From assembly GCF_019800885.1 (NCBI RefSeq), contig NZ_JAHVKE010000001.1, positions 186,001 to 250,000 of the forward strand: a stretch of 64,000 nucleotides of DNA, written 5' to 3'. Position numbers and translations under genes: made by a program. Below the pieces are notes generated by a model. That model was given only the letters and a program-made list of their open reading frames with translations. It made no database searches and was not told the DNA's origin. Each line of letters starts with the position of its first letter. Within the stretch, counting starts at the first letter, position 1. Source of the DNA: Maritalea mobilis (GTDB lineage Bacteria; Pseudomonadota; Alphaproteobacteria; Rhodobacterales; Rhodobacteraceae). Positions 37,491 through 45,830 of the stretch are shown piece after piece.

Positions 37491-38884
37491 CAGGCAAGCT
37501 CCTCTTGCAACTGGGGCAGGCGGGCGACGGCGGCGCGGGGGGCAAGGCCCAGCATCAAGATGACGGGGCCGTCGGGCGCGGCGGCCTCCAGGTCGGCGGG
37601 AAGCTCGGCCAGGGTCGAGGCGATCACGCGGGCCTCGACGCGGCTGGCGTTCTCCACCGCCGTGACCGGCGTATCGGGGCTGGCCCCATGCATCAGCAGA
37701 CGGCCCTGCAGGAACCGCGCCCCACGCGCGCCCATGTAGATCGCGGCGACCATCCCGGCCCGCGCCAGCCCGCGCCAGTCCTGCTCGGCAAAGCCTTTCA
37801 CGTCATGGCCCGTCAGCAGCCGCAGGTCCGAGTTGCGGCCCCGCTTGGTCAGGCTCTGGCCCAGCTGTGCGGCGGCGGCGCTGGCCGCCGTGATGCCGGG
37901 GCAGATGGCCCAGTCGATCCCGGCGACATTCAGGGCGTCCAACTCCTCGTCCAGCCGTCCGAAGACACCCGGATCGCCCGATTTCAGCCGCACCACATGG
38001 GCGCCCTGCGTAGCGTGCTCGACCATGAGGCGGCCGATCTCCTCCTGCGACATGGCGGGGCCAAAGCCCTTCTTTCCGGCGTTGATCAGCACCGCTTCGC
38101 GCCGGGCAAGCTCGAGGATCGCGGGGGAGACCAGCCGGTCGTGGATCACGACATCGGCCTCGTCCAGCAGTTTCCGCGCCTTCAGCGTCAGCAGGTCCGG
38201 GTCGCCCGGCCCGCTGCCGACAAGGTCCACATGGCCCGCCGATGGCTTGGTCGCCAGGTGGTCGTCCAGCAGGTCTTGCAAGGTTCGGGGCAGGGCATCC
38301 GCGCCGTTCTGCTCCAGCGCGCGAGGGCCGGCGCGGTCGTAGTAGTCGGCCCAGAACTCCCGCCGCTTGCGGCCCATGGGCAGCGCCTCGGCAGCCTTGC
38401 GAAAGGCCTGGCCGGCCCGCGCCAGCACCCCGAGGTTTGTCGGCAGGTGGCTTTCCAGATGCGCCTTGATGCGGCGGGCAAGGACCGGGGCCGCACCCTC
38501 GGTGCCGATCGCTACGGTCACCGGGTCGCGATCGACCATCGCGGGTGTGATGAACTGCGAGGCATTCAGGTTGTCGACCCAGTTGACCAGCGCGCCATCG
38601 GCGCGGGCGAGGGCGGCCACGCGCGCATCCTCGGCATCGTCGTCATTGGCGGCGTAGAACAGCCGTGCACAGAGCGCATCGCCCGGTTCGACCGCGCGCC
38701 TCACCAGCGCGATCCGTCTTTCGCGGGCCAATTCGATCACCTCGTCCGCAGGATCGGCGGCGAAAACGGTCAGGCGTGCGCGCGTCTTCATCAGCAGGCG
38801 CAGCTTGGCCAACGCCGCCTCGCCACCGCCCGACACCACGACACGGGCCCCGTCGAGGTCTAGGAAGATCGGGAAATGTCGCAT
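37490..38884 (-). CDS. cysG: siroheme synthase (CysG type)
   Basis: A 464-aa bifunctional enzyme. Residues about 1-205 form the precorrin-2 dehydrogenase/ferrochelatase part (ARVVVSGGGEAALAKLRLL), and the rest is the uroporphyrinogen III methyltransferase (VDLVGSGPGDPDLLTLKA; VVRLKSGDPGVFGR). It makes siroheme for the sulfite reductase encoded next in the operon. It is divergent from the Lrp/AsnC gene, and the 139-bp intergenic region is likely the regulated promoter. Confidence 0.94.
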   Translation of the reverse strand: MRHFPIFLDLDGARVVVSGGGEAALAKLRLLMKTRARLTVFAADPADEVIELARERRIALVRRAVEPGDALCARLFYAANDDDAEDARVAALARADGALVNWVDNLNASQFITPAMVDRDPVTVAIGTEGAAPVLARRIKAHLESHLPTNLGVLARAGQAFRKAAEALPMGRKRREFWADYYDRAGPRALEQNGADALPRTLQDLLDDHLATKPSAGHVDLVGSGPGDPDLLTLKARKLLDEADVVIHDRLVSPAILELARREAVLINAGKKGFGPAMSQEEIGRLMVEHATQGAHVVRLKSGDPGVFGRLDEELDALNVAGIDWAICPGITAASAAAAQLGQSLTKRGRNSDLRLLTGHDVKGFAEQDWRGLARAGMVAAIYMGARGARFLQGRLLMHGASPDTPVTAVENASRVEARVIASTLAELPADLEAAAPDGPVILMLGLAPRAAVARLPQLQEELA

Positions 38885-39023
38885 GACGAACCTCGAAGCT
38901 GTGTTTCGCCATGAAGATAGAATAATTTCCTGACCGGCGGCAGATATCCCTTGCGAAAAGGGACGTTCGTTCCGTATCTGGGTCGGGTCAGGATCACCGT
39001 TCCAATCAGGTCAGGAGGCCGGA
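38885..39023. promoter_or_regulatory. divergent promoter region cysG / Lrp-type regulator
   Basis: The 139 bp between the two start codons are less GC-rich than the genes. They contain GAATAATTTC (38920-38929), a short dyad suitable for an Lrp/AsnC-type protein, and TCAGGATCACCG...AATCAGG direct-repeat-like words before the regulator start. Autoregulation and control of the cys operon by the divergent regulator is the simple reading; exact sites are unproved. Confidence 0.4.
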
Positions 39024-39497
39024 ATGCCCGTTCAGATCGATGCGCTCGACAGGAAAATCCTCGCCGCGCTGCAAGAGGATGCCAGCCGGTCGCTGGAGGA
39101 TATCGCGCGCGTGGTGGGCTCGTCCAAGACGCCGGTCTGGACCCGGATTCGCAAGCTGCGCGAGGCGGGCGTGATCGGGCGGCAGACCGTTCTGCTGGAT
39201 GCCGACGCCTTGGGGCTGGAGGCCTGTTTCTTCGTCCTGATCCGCACCTCCGAGCACGAGGCCGAATGGCAGACGCGCTTTCTCGAAACCCTGCGCGCCC
39301 ATCCCGAGGTGATGGAGGCGCACCGGCTGGCGGGCGATATCGACTATATCCTCAAGGTGCGGGTGCCCAATGCGCGCGCCTATGACCGCTTTTACCAGGC
39401 GCTCATTTCCGAGGTGAAAATCCACAACGTGACCGCGCTCCTCAGCATGGAGGAGATCAAGGCCTCGCCGCTTTTGCCCCTGGACGCAGAGCTTTAG
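39024..39497 (+). CDS. Lrp/AsnC-family regulator
   Basis: A 157-aa regulator. The HTH (about 5-60) reads DALDRKILAALQEDASRSLE and IARVVGSSKTPVWTRIRKL, and the C-terminal RAM domain is MEAHRLAGDIDYILKV. It is divergent from the cysG-cysI-cysH operon and may control it in response to a sulfur amino acid. Its stop overlaps that of the following convergent gene by 4 bp. Confidence 0.92.
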   Translation: MPVQIDALDRKILAALQEDASRSLEDIARVVGSSKTPVWTRIRKLREAGVIGRQTVLLDADALGLEACFFVLIRTSEHEAEWQTRFLETLRAHPEVMEAHRLAGDIDYILKVRVPNARAYDRFYQALISEVKIHNVTALLSMEEIKASPLLPLDAEL

Positions 39498-39742
39498 CCG
39501 CGCTCGAACCGGTCGCGGTTGCGGCAATAGGCGGGCGGAAAGTCCAGTTCGATGGTGTGGGCCTGAAGGCGGCGGCACTCTTCATGGTGGGTGCAGGTCG
39601 AGCAGCGCATCACCATGTCGCGAAACTGGTAGGCGGCCTGAACCGGCCCGGTTTCGAACCCGGATTCCAGATCGACCCCCAGCCGGACGGCCATGCCGGT
39701 CGCCAGTTCATTGGCAGAGTCGAGTTTACGAAACAGTCCCAT
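39494..39742 (-). CDS. DUF6455-family Cys-rich small protein
   Basis: An 82-aa protein starting MGLFRKLDSANELATGMA. A cluster RCSTCTHHEECRRLQ near residue 43 and YCRNRDRF near the end supply four Cys and two His, suggesting a metal or redox site. The ATG at 39742 is selected by an AAGGAG seven bases upstream; two upstream in-frame ATGs lack this. A perfect FNR box lies 60 bp upstream, so oxygen-responsive expression is likely. The function is unknown. Confidence 0.82.
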   Translation of the reverse strand: MGLFRKLDSANELATGMAVRLGVDLESGFETGPVQAAYQFRDMVMRCSTCTHHEECRRLQAHTIELDFPPAYCRNRDRFERG

Positions 39743-39801
39743 CGCGCGGCTCCTTGCCATTTTGGGTTGGCGCAGCTTGGGACGACGCAATGCCGCGCGC
39801 C

Positions 39802-39815
39802 TTGATCGGGATCAA
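39802..39815 (-). promoter_or_regulatory. perfect FNR/FnrL box upstream of the DUF6455 gene
   Basis: TTGATCGGGATCAA is an exact match to TTGAT-N4-ATCAA. It lies 60-73 bp upstream of the DUF6455 start codon and overlaps the last codon of the hydrolase-OsmC gene. The spacing suits class II-type activation or repression of the small gene. Confidence 0.7.
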
Positions 39816-41035
39816 GGCGCGGCCGGCGTGGATTTTACCTCGGTGTCGACGGTCGCACCGGCCTCCAGTGTCTTGTGTACGGGGCACCGGTCAGCGATGT
39901 CGCGCAATCGGCGGCGCTGGTCGTCGCTCAGATCCCCCTCCAGCGTGATGATCCGGGTGAACCGGTCTAACGGGGTGTGGGCACTGGCGTCCTGCGCATG
40001 CACCCGGTCGTGGCGCACATCGACCGACACGTGATCAAGGGGCCAGCCCTTGCGCCGCGCATACATGCGGATGGTCATGGACGTGCAGGCGCCCAGACCT
40101 GCGGCGAGGAATTGGTAAGGGGTAAAGCCCCGATCCGTGCCGCCATAGCTGCGAGGCTCATCGGCCAGCACATGGTGGAGCGGGCCTGCCATCACGTCTT
40201 GCAGGAAGCCGGTCGGGTCGGCCTCGGAGACGCGTGTGATGCCCTCGGGGGCGCCGGGCGGTGGGGCCGGGGGCGACAGCGCAAGGTAGCGCTGCGCCCA
40301 GCTTGCAATGACACCGGCGGCATATTCCGCATCGCCGGCCCGCGTGATCAGGTGGTCCGCATCGTCGAGCGTGACGAAGCTTTTCGGGTGCTTGGCGGCC
40401 ATGAAGATCCGTGTGGCGTTGTCGATCCCCACCACCGCGTCGCGCGGTGCGTGCAGGACGAGCAGGGCGCGTCCCAGATGCGCGATGTCCCCGGCAATCG
40501 CCTCGCCCTGCACGTCTTCGACAAAGCCGCGCCCGATCTGCACGGGCCGCCCGCCCAGATCCACCTCGCCCGCCCCGTCGCGTTCGATCCGCTCCAGCGC
40601 GTCGCCGAAATTGTGGGTGACATGGGCCGGGTCGAAGGGCGCGCCGATGGTTACGACTGCCTTGGCCGACGGGATGCCACGCGCCGCCTTCAGCACCGCT
40701 GCACCCCCCAGCGAGTGGCCGATCACCAGGCTGGGGTCCATGCCCCGCGCGGCCAGCGCCGCGGCTGCCGCGTGCAAGTCAGCGACGTTCGAGGTGAAGG
40801 AGGTATTGCGAAATTCTCCTGCACTGTGGCCCAGCCCGGTGAAATCGAAGCGCAGAACCGCGATCCCCTCGGCGGCAAGACGTGCCGCGATGCGCCGCGC
40901 CGCCACGATATCCTTGCCGCAGGTGAAGCAATGCGCAAACAGCGCCGTGGCCAGATGCGGCCCCTCGGGCAGGTCCAGCCGCGCGGCGAGCGTGTCGCCC
41001 GCATGTCCGGGAAAGGTCAGTTTTTCGGTGGGCAT
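39812..41035 (-). CDS. alpha/beta hydrolase-OsmC fusion protein
   Basis: A 407-aa two-domain protein. Residues 1-250 are an alpha/beta hydrolase with Ser108 in GHSLGG, Asp199 in HAPRDAVV and His228 in DADHLI. Residues about 270-400 are an OsmC/Ohr-like domain with C317 (GACTSMTI) and C384 (RCPVHKTL), the usual redox pair. This fusion is an established bifunctional family; the reaction is unknown but may link ester hydrolysis to organic peroxide detoxification. It precedes the DUF6455 gene on the same strand. Confidence 0.9.
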   Translation of the reverse strand: MPTEKLTFPGHAGDTLAARLDLPEGPHLATALFAHCFTCGKDIVAARRIAARLAAEGIAVLRFDFTGLGHSAGEFRNTSFTSNVADLHAAAAALAARGMDPSLVIGHSLGGAAVLKAARGIPSAKAVVTIGAPFDPAHVTHNFGDALERIERDGAGEVDLGGRPVQIGRGFVEDVQGEAIAGDIAHLGRALLVLHAPRDAVVGIDNATRIFMAAKHPKSFVTLDDADHLITRAGDAEYAAGVIASWAQRYLALSPPAPPPGAPEGITRVSEADPTGFLQDVMAGPLHHVLADEPRSYGGTDRGFTPYQFLAAGLGACTSMTIRMYARRKGWPLDHVSVDVRHDRVHAQDASAHTPLDRFTRIITLEGDLSDDQRRRLRDIADRCPVHKTLEAGATVDTEVKSTPAAP

Positions 41036-41143
41036 GAACGCGCTCCTTCAGTCCGGCAGAGCATGTGTGCAGTTGCGTTGGGTCGCAACCCGAAGCCGGG
41101 TTCGGTCACGCGGTCGTGTCGGACCGTGCGGTGTCGAGTCGGT

Positions 41144-42475
41144 CTAGGGGCTACCCATGAGCGCCGCATCGAACGGATAGCGCGTAAGGGTCTCGTAGCC
41201 ATCCTCGGTGATCAGAACCTGATCCTCCAGCTTGATGCAGAAATCGCCGCCCTCTTCGCCCACCAGCGCCTCGACGCAGAAGGTCATGCCGGGTTCCACC
41301 TCGTAGTCGAACGCGCCTTCGACGTAGTGGTCGGGATAGGCGATCAGGGGCCATTCATCGCACAGGCCTACACCGTGGAAGCGGCAGGAATACTTGCGCG
41401 CATCGTATTTCGGGGCGAGTTGGTGGCCACCAAAGGTCAACTCGCGGAACGAAACGCCGGGGCGCAGTAATGCCATGTTGGTCATGATGTGCTCATGGGC
41501 ATGCTGCATCGCCTCGACCATGTCGGGGCGAGGACGGTCGGGGCCGACCCACCAGGTGCGCGAGATGTCGATGCAAATGCCATAGCAGCCGATCAGGTCA
41601 GTGTCGAAGGCCACGATCTCGTTCTCCTGCACCCGGCGCGGCCCGCATTCCTGGAACCACGGGTTGGTGCGCGGCCCCGAGGCCAGAAGGCGCGTTTCGA
41701 TCCACTCGCCGCCGCGGCGGATGTTTTCGGCATGCAGCACGGCCCAGATATCGTCCTCGGTCAGGCCGGGCTGGCAGGCATCCTCCATCGCGGCGACCGA
41801 GGCCTCGCAGGCATGGCTGGCGCAGCGCATGGCGCGGATCTCGTCGGGGCCCTTGATCGCGCGGGCCTTCTCGGTGACCTCCTCTCCGTCGAACAGCGTC
41901 AGGCCGGCCGCCTCCAACGCGCGGGCGCCTTGCCACATGATCTTGTCCACGGCGAGCCGCGTGTTGGTCCCCGCATGGGTGCCGAGGATCTCGGACACTT
42001 GCCCCGCGAACTCCGCCGCCGCCGCACCGCCGCTGTCGCCCGTGGCGAAATAGAACATCGACGCGCCCGAGCGGACCTCGGCCACCAGCGGGTTGTGATC
42101 GGCGAGGAAGGGGGAATTCTTGTAATCCCACAAGACCATGTGCCCATCGGCGCAGACGAGGCAGGCGCGGAACGGGTTGTGGGTGTTCCAAAGCTGCATA
42201 TTGGTCGAGTCGGTCGCGTAGCGGATGTTGAGCGGGTCGAACATCAACACGCCTGCGTAATCGCGCTCGGCCAGACGGTCCACCAGCCGGTGCAAGCGCC
42301 AGGCCCGCATGGCGGGCAGATCGGGCAGGGTCAGGCCCGCCGCCTCCCACTCGGCATAGGCCAGCGGCGTGGGGCCGATCTCGATCCGGTCCTGGTCGTT
42401 TAGGGTGCCGTCGGGCAGGGTGACGCCCTTGGTCGGGTCGATCTTGCGCGCGGGCAGTCGATAGGCTTCATTCAT
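41144..42475 (-). CDS. dddP: DMSP lyase DddP (M24 metalloenzyme fold)
   Basis: A 443-aa M24-fold protein matching the DddP family closely in memory (for example MFDPLNIRYATDSTNMQLWN, LASGPRTNPWFQECGPR). The metal and catalytic residues equivalent to those of characterised DddP are all present with a uniform shift of four: D291, D293, D303, H367, E402 and E417, with D373 in LCDEWP. DddP cleaves dimethylsulfoniopropionate to DMS and acrylate in marine roseobacters. It is divergent from a DUF3445 gene. Ordinary Xaa-Pro peptidases lack the long matching stretches. Confidence 0.92.
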   Translation of the reverse strand: MNEAYRLPARKIDPTKGVTLPDGTLNDQDRIEIGPTPLAYAEWEAAGLTLPDLPAMRAWRLHRLVDRLAERDYAGVLMFDPLNIRYATDSTNMQLWNTHNPFRACLVCADGHMVLWDYKNSPFLADHNPLVAEVRSGASMFYFATGDSGGAAAAEFAGQVSEILGTHAGTNTRLAVDKIMWQGARALEAAGLTLFDGEEVTEKARAIKGPDEIRAMRCASHACEASVAAMEDACQPGLTEDDIWAVLHAENIRRGGEWIETRLLASGPRTNPWFQECGPRRVQENEIVAFDTDLIGCYGICIDISRTWWVGPDRPRPDMVEAMQHAHEHIMTNMALLRPGVSFRELTFGGHQLAPKYDARKYSCRFHGVGLCDEWPLIAYPDHYVEGAFDYEVEPGMTFCVEALVGEEGGDFCIKLEDQVLITEDGYETLTRYPFDAALMGSP

Positions 42476-42569
42476 GGCGCACCTCCCTCACGCGCATGGC
42501 GGCGATGGGGAAAATCCTGCGAGGGTCATACTGGCCCGGCGCGCCAATTCGCGGCAAGAAAGGTCGGAA

Positions 42570-43376
42570 ATGGGTGACCCTGTCCTGCATGAACGGCTGC
42601 CGAGCGCGCCCTGGATGACGCCGGTTGGCCGCAAGCTGCCGGGGATCGCGCCGCTCGACATGGCGGAATGGCTGGTCACGGACGAAGCCTATGGCGGGCA
42701 GATGGCGCTGCGCGACCGGCTGATCGCCGAGGCGCGCGGCCGAGTCTGGGCCGAGACGCCAGTGTCTGAGGCCGCCTCGGCGGAGCTGCTGGAAACGGTG
42801 ATCGCCCATTTGCCCGAGGGGTTTTCACGGCGGGGCGAGACGGTCACGCGGCCGGATGGCGTGGCGGTGGACCTCGCCTCGGACACGCCGCTGGTGGTCG
42901 CGGCGCGGTTGGTGCAGGAGGATCTGTGCTTGCTGCAAAAGCCGGACGGCGCGGAGGAGCACGTGCTGACAGCGGCAGTCCTGTGTTTCCCAGCGAGCTG
43001 GACGCTGGCCGAGAAGATCGGCCGCCCGCTGACGGCGATCCATATCCCTGTGGCGCAGTATGACGACGGCATCGCGCCGCGGGTGCAGCGCCTGTTCGAC
43101 GGGATCAAGCCGGGCCGGCCGCTGTGGCGGCAGAACGCGTTGCTTTATGCCGACCCGACGCTGTTTCAGCCCGCGACCGAGGCGCAACCGCGCGTCACGC
43201 CGACAACCCGTCCCGACTACCTGCGCTCAGAACGCCAATGCCTGCTGCGCCTGCCGCGAACGGGAGCGGTGGTGTTCTCGATCCACACCTATGTCCTGCC
43301 TTTCGAGCGATTGACGCCCGAACAGCAGGCGGAGCTTGCACGTCACCCGATCGAGTACGCGGGCCGGTCGGTCTGA
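42570..43376 (+). CDS. DUF3445 family protein (heme-dependent oxidative N-demethylase-like)
   Basis: A 268-aa protein. The family pattern is seen in LLQKPDGAEEHVLTAAVLCF, PASWTLAEKIGRPLTAIHIP and the C-terminal LPRTGAVVFSIHTYVLPFE. This family includes the heme-containing subunit of dimethylamine monooxygenase-type oxidative N-demethylases. Here no flavin or ferredoxin partner gene is adjacent. ATG 42570 has AAAGG upstream. It is divergent from dddP, and the two may share a promoter region of 94 bp. Confidence 0.8.
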   Translation: MGDPVLHERLPSAPWMTPVGRKLPGIAPLDMAEWLVTDEAYGGQMALRDRLIAEARGRVWAETPVSEAASAELLETVIAHLPEGFSRRGETVTRPDGVAVDLASDTPLVVAARLVQEDLCLLQKPDGAEEHVLTAAVLCFPASWTLAEKIGRPLTAIHIPVAQYDDGIAPRVQRLFDGIKPGRPLWRQNALLYADPTLFQPATEAQPRVTPTTRPDYLRSERQCLLRLPRTGAVVFSIHTYVLPFERLTPEQQAELARHPIEYAGRSV

Positions 43377-43492
43377 GCGAGGGCTTGCCGCGCGTCTCGG
43401 CCTTCGGCCTGCGATCTGCGACGGCGGTGGCAGCGCTGGCGCGCTGCGGGGGGACTTTTCTGCCAGGGCTGCGCGTTGGGGCGGGCCGGGAC

Positions 43493-43555
43493 GGGGGCTC
43501 TGCCCCCACGCGCGCGTTGCGCGCTCCCCCGGAGTTTTTTGCCAAGATGAAGGGG
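43493..43555 (+). repeat. composite hairpin element, copy 2
   Basis: GGGGGCTCTGCCCCC (43493-43507), a second hairpin CGCGCGTTGCGCG, then CCCCCGGAGTTTTTTGCCAAGATGAAGG (43526-43553). Same architecture as copies 3 and 4, with a diverged tail (AGTTTTTTGCCAAGATG). It lies between DUF3445 and the HNH gene; the rest of that 234-bp gap is GC-rich hairpin-prone sequence. Confidence 0.75.
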
Positions 43556-43610
43556 CGGGCCAGGCGAATAAACCCCTTGTGTTCCGGTTGTTTACCGATT
43601 TCCTGGACGC

Positions 43611-44534
43611 ATGGTTAAGCTGGTCCTCCTGCACAAGGCCGACTCGATCTACGAGGATGAGCCAGACGTGGTCTATGACTTTCCGCGCCCCTATCTGAAG
43701 GCGATGGAGGCGGCGGTCGGTGACTGGATCGTTTATTACGAGCCGGTCAAGGCCGGGCCGCGCGGGTATTTTGCGGTTGCGAAGATCGATCGGGTCCTTC
43801 CCAAGCCGGGCGTCGATGGGCGCTTCCTCGCCATGATCGAGCCGGGCAGTTTTCTGCCCTTTGACCAGGACGTGCCGCGGCTGGTGGAGGGGCGCCCGTT
43901 GGAAGCGGCTTTGACCGAGCCGGACGGCACGCCGAAAAAAGGGGGCGCGGTGCAGCTTGCCGTGCGGCGATTGCCGGAGGCGGAGTTCGCGCGCATCGTC
44001 AACCTGGGCCTGCCGCAGGACCTGGAGCGGATCGAGGCGACACGCTACGATCCGCAGCCAGCGGGATTTGGCGAAGGGGCTGACCCGTTCGAGCGCCCGG
44101 TCCTTGAGCGGCTCACCCGCAGGCCCTATCGCGATGTCGCGTTCCGCCGGAAGGTGCGTGCGGCCTATGGCTATCGCTGCGCCGTGTCTGGCCTGATGTT
44201 GCGCAATGGCGGCGGGCGCCCCGAGGTGCAGGCGGCGCATATTCGGCCTGTCGAAAGCCGGGGCAGCGACTCGGTGCGCAACGGGCTGGCACTCTCGGGG
44301 ACTTTGCACTGGATGTTTGATCGCGGTCTGATCTCTGTCGCGGAGGATTGCGAGACGATCCTCGTCTCTCACAACAAGGTGCCAGGTGATGTCGTGGGGC
44401 GGCTCATTGCGCCTGGTGGCAAGCTGGTCCGGCCCGAGGATCCGCGCGATGCGCCGCATCCGGAGAACCTGCGCTGGCACCGCGAAAATGTCTTCGGTCG
44501 CGTCATGCCGGATGATCCTGCGCCTTGGGGATAG
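43611..44534 (+). CDS. HNH endonuclease-domain protein
   Basis: A 307-aa protein. The C-terminal HNH domain has H210 (QAAHIRPV), N224 (RNGLALSG) and H233 (TLHWMFDRG), with a preceding C-x-x-SG motif (RCAVSGL) suitable for zinc binding. The N-terminal half is an uncharacterised domain, KLVLLHKADSIYEDEPDVVY onward. No methyltransferase or other restriction partner is adjacent, so it could be a stand-alone restriction or defence nuclease. It lies next to a repeat element and dcd. Confidence 0.85.
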   Translation: MVKLVLLHKADSIYEDEPDVVYDFPRPYLKAMEAAVGDWIVYYEPVKAGPRGYFAVAKIDRVLPKPGVDGRFLAMIEPGSFLPFDQDVPRLVEGRPLEAALTEPDGTPKKGGAVQLAVRRLPEAEFARIVNLGLPQDLERIEATRYDPQPAGFGEGADPFERPVLERLTRRPYRDVAFRRKVRAAYGYRCAVSGLMLRNGGGRPEVQAAHIRPVESRGSDSVRNGLALSGTLHWMFDRGLISVAEDCETILVSHNKVPGDVVGRLIAPGGKLVRPEDPRDAPHPENLRWHRENVFGRVMPDDPAPWG

Positions 44535-44659
44535 CGCGCATTTCAAAGCGGTGGCGCCGACGCCGTTGAAGAAAAAGCTGCAGAGTCGATGGCGGGCAGG
44601 CCGTCTTGTCGCCGCCACAAACGCGCTTTGCAGGTCCCTTTCCAGGATGAACGGGTAGC

Positions 44660-45739
44660 TCAGGCCTTGAAATGCTTGGAGAGTTTCAGCCCCTGGCCCT
44701 GGTAGTTCGAGGCCAGATCGGCACCGTAGAGATGCTCGGGCGCCTCAGCCATGCGTTCGTAGACGAGGCGGCCCACCACTTGCCCGTGTTCCAGCACGAA
44801 AGGGGCCTCGTGGCAGCGCACTTCGAGAACGCCGCGGGCCGGGATGCCGTGACCGAAACCCGGGTCGAAGAAACCCGCGTAATGCACGCGGAATTCGCCG
44901 ACCATGGCGAGATACGGGGCCATCTCGGCGGCGCAATCGGGCGGGATGGTCACCGCCTCGCGGCTGACGAGGATGTAGAAGGCGCCCGGGTCGAGGATGA
45001 TGCGGCCCCGGTCGCTGCGGACCTCTTCCCAGAACTCGGCCACGTCATGGGCGCCGATTTGCGTCAGGTCGATCACCCCGGCATGGGGTTTGGCGCGGTA
45101 GCCGACCAGCGTCCCGGTCTCGGGCTGAAGATCGACCGAGAAGCCGAGCCCGTCGTCGATCACGGCGCGGTCGGTGCCGGTGACCAGCGGGGTGTCGGCG
45201 TGACGGCTGCGCAATTCGTCGTCGTCCAGCACGGCTTCGCCCCGGCGAAAGCGGATCTGGTTCAGCGCAAGGCCCGGCTTGACCAGCACCGAGAAGGAGC
45301 GCGGGCAGATCTCGGCATAGAGCGGGCCGGCATAGCCCGGCGCGATGCGGTCGAACTCGGTCCCGCCATCGGTGATCACGCGGGTCAGGCAATCGACCCG
45401 GCCGGTGGAGCTTTTGGCATTGGCGACGGCCGAGACCCCGGCGGGCAGGGCAAGCCGCTCCATCAGCGGGACGACATAGACGCAGCCCTTTTCCAGCACC
45501 GCGCCCTTGCTCAGGTCCATGCGGTGCATCTCGAATTCCGGCAGGCGCTCGGAGAGCTTGTTGCCTTCGCCTGCAAGAAAGGACGCCCGGACGCGGTAGG
45601 CCACCGTTCCAAGCCGCAGATCGAGGGAGGCGGGCTGGATCTGCCCGGCCGTGACGGCGGGATCGGCCGCGATTTCGCCCGCGTCGATCATGGCGCGCAG
45701 GCGGTGGTCGGGCAGCACTCCGGAAGCGGTGTCGGTCAT
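44660..45739 (-). CDS. dcd: 2'-deoxycytidine 5'-triphosphate deaminase (duplicated form)
   Basis: A 359-aa dCTP deaminase of the long alphaproteobacterial type, in which the Dcd/dUTPase fold occurs twice. The first half has QIQPASLDLRLGTVAYRV and NAKSSTGRVDCLTRVITD, and the second half repeats with EVRSDRGRIILDPGAFYI and GEFRVHYAGFFDPGFG. It makes dUTP for dTMP synthesis. ATG 45739 gives MTDTASGVLPDHRLRAMIDAG. It is downstream of the tRNA-Pro gene and its terminator. Confidence 0.92.
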   Translation of the reverse strand: MTDTASGVLPDHRLRAMIDAGEIAADPAVTAGQIQPASLDLRLGTVAYRVRASFLAGEGNKLSERLPEFEMHRMDLSKGAVLEKGCVYVVPLMERLALPAGVSAVANAKSSTGRVDCLTRVITDGGTEFDRIAPGYAGPLYAEICPRSFSVLVKPGLALNQIRFRRGEAVLDDDELRSRHADTPLVTGTDRAVIDDGLGFSVDLQPETGTLVGYRAKPHAGVIDLTQIGAHDVAEFWEEVRSDRGRIILDPGAFYILVSREAVTIPPDCAAEMAPYLAMVGEFRVHYAGFFDPGFGHGIPARGVLEVRCHEAPFVLEHGQVVGRLVYERMAEAPEHLYGADLASNYQGQGLKLSKHFKA

Positions 45740-45791
45740 GGCAGGCCTCTCGTTCCTGGGCGTTCGGCCCGGGCGTTCGGATTGGGCAAGA

Positions 45792-45827
45792 AAAAACCGC
45801 CCAACCCCGGAGGGCAAGGCGGTTTTT
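45792..45827 (-). terminator. terminator downstream of tRNA-Pro
   Basis: AAAAACCGCC (45792-45801) and GGCGGTTTTT (45818-45827) form a perfect 10-bp stem with A/T flanks. On the minus strand it lies 4 nt past the tRNA-Pro 3' end and probably terminates that transcript. Confidence 0.85.
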
Positions 45828-45830
45828 CCA

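Noticed and set aside
41144-42475. Ordinary Xaa-Pro aminopeptidase instead of DddP
   Set aside because: The M24 fold is shared, but the long matching stretches and the uniform +4 offset of all six metal residues favour DddP.
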